From the NCBI GenBank assembly GCA_013180625.2, contig SNVD02014091.1, forward strand, positions 1-64,000: a stretch of 64,000 nt of DNA, read 5' to 3'. Both the position numbers and the translations under genes were made by a program. The stretch comes from Boswellia sacra (Eukaryota; Streptophyta; Magnoliopsida; Sapindales; Burseraceae). Below, piece after piece: positions 61,201 through 64,000 of this stretch. How positions within the stretch are numbered: position 1 is the first letter of the stretch; the number at the start of each line of letters is the position of its first letter. The notes beneath the pieces are model-generated. The model saw nothing but the letters and a program-made list of their open reading frames with translations. It made no database searches and was not told the DNA's origin.

Positions 61201-61970
61201 GAAACACCAGAATCGAATTCCAGAATTGGTTCAAAACGTACCATTTCTAGAATTCAACTCCCAACTTCAAAAATTCACCAAAAATCCGTTTTAACTCGAA
61301 ATTTAACGAAATCAACGGCTAATTAAAGCTTAATACGTCTATTTTCCAAAACAAATGAGAAATCATACAATTCTCAATCCAGAAAAATGCATCAACTCAA
61401 TCAACACAAGACAGTCACATGAACTACACTTCTCACAAAATCATCTCTACTCCACTTCATCAACACTTCTATTCACACATAATTCTTCATGCAATCACAA
61501 CAAACAACTTGCAATAAGTAACTTAACTTATATTTCATCATCCAAACAACCAAGAAATCAAGTCAAAACATGATACATACATCACAACAATATCAATTCA
61601 ACAACAAAACACATAACATGAAGTAAGTATAGTGTTAGAATCTCCTACCTGTTTTCCAAGCTAAACTTCTTTGAAATTTTCCTCTCTTTCTTTATTTTCT
61701 TCTTCTTCTTCTTCTTCTTCTCTTCCTCTTTCTTTTGCCGTCAACTTCCCTCTCTTCTATCCCCAAAATGAAAGAAAGACCTCTCCCCTTTTTCCAGAAA
61801 AATCCTCCCTTATTTATATACAAGGCCTTGGTTTATGGGCTTAGGTTTACTAATTTCAAATTCAAGCCCAATTCTCCTTTACTAATTCCAACACAAGCCC
61901 ACTTCTATTATCCAACCCAATTCTCATAAAATTACTCAAATGCCCTTAGTTATATTTTCTAAAATTTATA

Positions 61971-61976
<6 letters not shown>

Positions 61977-62008
<32 letters not shown>
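61977..62008. repeat. (TA)n microsatellite near the end of LTR B
   Basis: About 16 TA units. LTR A has only a short ATATATAAATACATAC stretch at the same place. Confidence 0.93.
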
Positions 62009-62011
<3 letters not shown>

Positions 62012-62021
62012 GGATTCCACA

Positions 62022-63850
62022 ACCTACCCTCCTAAAAATAAATTTCGTCCTCAAAATTTGAAAATATGAGTACTGTGACGATCTAGGCCGAGGCCTACTA
62101 CCTCGTCCCGGTCACACTGCCGGTCTGAACCCAATCGCACACTAAACCATATTGTTCTCTATTAGGCCTCAGCCCTCAAGGTTTTGTTCCCAAAGGATGC
62201 GTCTCATTTCCATTCTGCTACAGGAAGTGGTTGGAGTAATTTTGCAGGCCTTTGGTGCTCAGCCTTCGCTTGTTGACAAGTAAGGCATCTAGCCACATAT
62301 TCAGCAACATCCCACTTCATTCCTTTCCACCAAAACTGTCAACGTAAATCATGATACATCTTGGTACTACTAGAATGAACAGCAAATTTAGAATGATGAA
62401 ATTCCTTAAGAATATCATCTTTACACTCTTTACTCGATGGAACAAAGATCCTGCTCTTGAATCGCAAACTCCCTTCTGAACCAATGGTCCAATCCACACT
62501 CCCATCACCGCGTAACACTTGCTCATTCTATTCGAATTTGACACCTTTCCTTATTAACCTAGTTATTAATGCAGCCAATCCAGAAAAATTCTCAATAGAA
62601 CGCTGATGGTACCCTGCTAAACCTAAGAAGCTACGTACTTCAAACACATTCTTTAGTTTCCCACTTTATAACAGCTTCTACTTTCGATGAATCTACTGAG
62701 GTTCCTTGTCTTGACACTACATGGTCCAGAAATCTCACTTATGATAGCCAGAATTCACATTTACTCAGCTTGACATAAAGACTATGCTCTCTAAGTTTTT
62801 GAAGTGCCACACGTAGATGTTGCTCATGTTCAACCTCAGATGAAGAATAATTGAGGATATCATCTACGAACACAATCACAAATTGGTCTAAGTGAGGTCT
62901 GAAAATATGGTTCATCAAATCCATAAAAGCAACAAGAGTATTAGTCAGTCCAAATAGCATGACCAGAAACTTATAATGCCCATACCAGGTATGAAAGGCA
63001 GTTTTTGGTTTTTTTTTTTTTTTTATTCTCAACTGATGATAACCCGAACAAAGATCTATCTCAGAAAAACAACAAGATCCTCTTAGCTGACCGAACAAAT
63101 CATCGATAATAGGAAAAAGGATATTTGTTTTCCACTATAATCCAATTTAACTGCTTGTAATCTATACATAAATGCAACGAACCATCTTTCTTCTTTACAA
63201 ACAATAATAGTGCCCTCCAGGGAGAAGTATTGGATCGGATAAATCCTTTATCTAATAATTCTTATATTTGTAACTTTAACTCTCCCAATTATGTTGGAGC
63301 CATTCAATAAGGAGTAACTGATATAGGTGACACACTTGGATACACCTCGGTAGCAACTCTACTTCTCTAGTTGGAGGTAACCCAGGTAATTCTTCAGGAA
63401 AAACATCAGGAAATTCAGTCACCACACGAGGAAGTCCAGAAACCCCTTTATTAATCTCCTCTACTAATATACTTGCTATCATGTTCCTCACCCCTTTCTT
63501 GTGACAATCTAATATAACTTGATAGGCGGACAACCAATCCATTCCTAATATCACATCATACTCCATGAAATCCATAAGTATCACATTACATGATAACATG
63601 TGCCCATTGATCTCTAACATACAGGAATGACACTTTCAACCTCTAAAGTACTGCCCATAGGTGACTCCACATGTAGTACAGAGTCCAACAAATTAGACTC
63701 TGATACTATCACAGATGTAGAATGGGTAGATATAAAAGAATGCGTAGCTCCATAATCAAATAAAACACGAGCCCATGCACTAAATTTTTTTTTTTTTAAG
63801 AGTCCCCCCTGAGTCTGCACACAGGGCAGCCCACCCAAGGTCCGACACTA
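62022..63850 (-). mobile_element. Decayed gag-pol (protease, RT, partial integrase) of gypsy element B
   Basis: Minus strand, in retroviral-type order: aspartic protease region near 63614-63780, with the active-site stretch now FDYGATHSF where FDSGA is normal; the pre-RT linker (DVILGMDWL, PDVFPEELPGLPP) at 63276-63620; reverse transcriptase at 62739-63098 with FVDDIL; and the integrase zinc-finger end at 62200-62350. The core integrase is missing: 62075-62197 is unrelated sequence joined directly to integrase N-terminal sequence. Multiple frameshifts and stops show it is dead. Ty3/gypsy class is clear from the domain order; the window ends inside the element. Confidence 0.85.
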
Positions 63851-64000
63851 TAACTCCATGTATTGTCTGCTTTGGGCCCGGGACTCAAACCCTCACGATT
63901 TTATCCTCGAGAGGCGCGTCCCTGAAATGGTGGTCTAGACTGTGACCCTTGACACATCCGAAAAAGGATTGTCTCCCAAGTATAGGAGTGTCGAAGTAAT
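63806..64000. mobile_element. LTR-like sequence of another family (cut by the window end)
   Basis: After a T13 run the pol frame is lost. The sequence AGGGCAGCCCACCCAAGGTCC, GGGCCCGGGACTCAAACCC and CCTCGAGAGGCGCG resembles LTR ends of gypsy-type elements. It contains one unit related to the hairpin minisatellite of LTRs A and B. Confidence 0.45.

Larger units (their letters stand above)
59500..62021 (-). mobile_element. LTR B of a second Ty3/gypsy element (2522 bp)
   Basis: Same ends as LTR A (TGTCACGCCC...CCACA), followed by the polypurine-type AGGAGGGTAGGT on the minus strand (62022-62033). It interrupts element A, so B inserted into A. It carries 12 minisatellite units, a CACTGTTCACTCGA array and a (TA)n run at 61977-62008. 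Confidence 0.82.

Noticed and set aside
60021..61294. Frames of 96-165 aa in the LTR B minisatellite
   Set aside because: They repeat one translated unit (VFPLGPCTERSTQG) and lie inside an LTR.
63870..63900. B-box-like GGTTTGAGTCC on the minus strand
   Set aside because: Part of an LTR-like sequence; no tRNA structure around it.

Overview
The window is nuclear DNA of a flowering plant. It is AT-rich, its genes carry many GT-AG introns, and it is loaded with LTR retrotransposons and DNA-transposon debris. A SAG101-type gene (the family is known from eudicots and not from grasses), a chloroplast PsbP-domain gene and a plant class II sirtuin point to a eudicot. A woody rosid such as Citrus is my guess, but the sequence alone does not prove it.

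Six genes can be assembled exon by exon. (1) 1686-3336 (+): SAG101-like immune lipase-like protein, with no visible N-terminal exon. (2) 4294-7167 (-): BAT1-type amino-acid permease, 7 exons, 512 aa. (3) 23682-32010 (-): 9-exon protein resembling the RNA polymerase I factor TAF1A, about 646 aa. (4) 42219-44278 (-): PsbP-domain protein of the PPD2 type, 3 exons, 241 aa. (5) 45478-51419 (+): sirtuin SRT2, 11 exons, 375 aa, including one GC-AG intron. (6) 53200-54713 (-): KIWI/PC4 transcriptional coactivator, 4 exons, 104 aa. They are ordinary housekeeping, transport or immunity genes and do not form a pathway. PPD2 and SRT2 are divergent over a 1.2 kb intergenic region; SRT2 and KIWI are convergent, as are SAG101 and BAT1.

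The block 9.0-21.7 kb is the strangest part. It holds broken pieces of unrelated genes: a 5'-truncated cinnamoyl-CoA-reductase-like pseudogene, three partial copies of a Ulp1 (C48) protease tail in opposite orientations, a methionine aminopeptidase exon, and an NT-type C2 domain exon. These are interleaved with arrays of a 17-bp palindrome (consensus GCACGACCNGGTCGTGC, about 50 copies by eye), set at 22/51-bp spacings that sum to a 74-bp period. Inverted, TIR-like sequences lie at its edges. I read it as a gene-fragment-capturing DNA transposon (Mutator- or CACTA-like), or several nested ones, with dense palindromic subterminal repeats.

Elsewhere two solo LTRs with perfect 5-bp target duplications can be defined to the base (28965-29394 inside a TAF1A-like intron; 39433-40856). 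The right end (55.9-64 kb) is a nest of decayed Ty3/gypsy elements on the minus strand. One LTR (59500-62021) interrupts the pol region of another element. Both LTRs carry two internal tandem-repeat families, one of them a hairpin minisatellite that has amplified from 4 to 12 copies and acquired a dimeric higher-order structure. No rRNA, tRNA or CRISPR was found.
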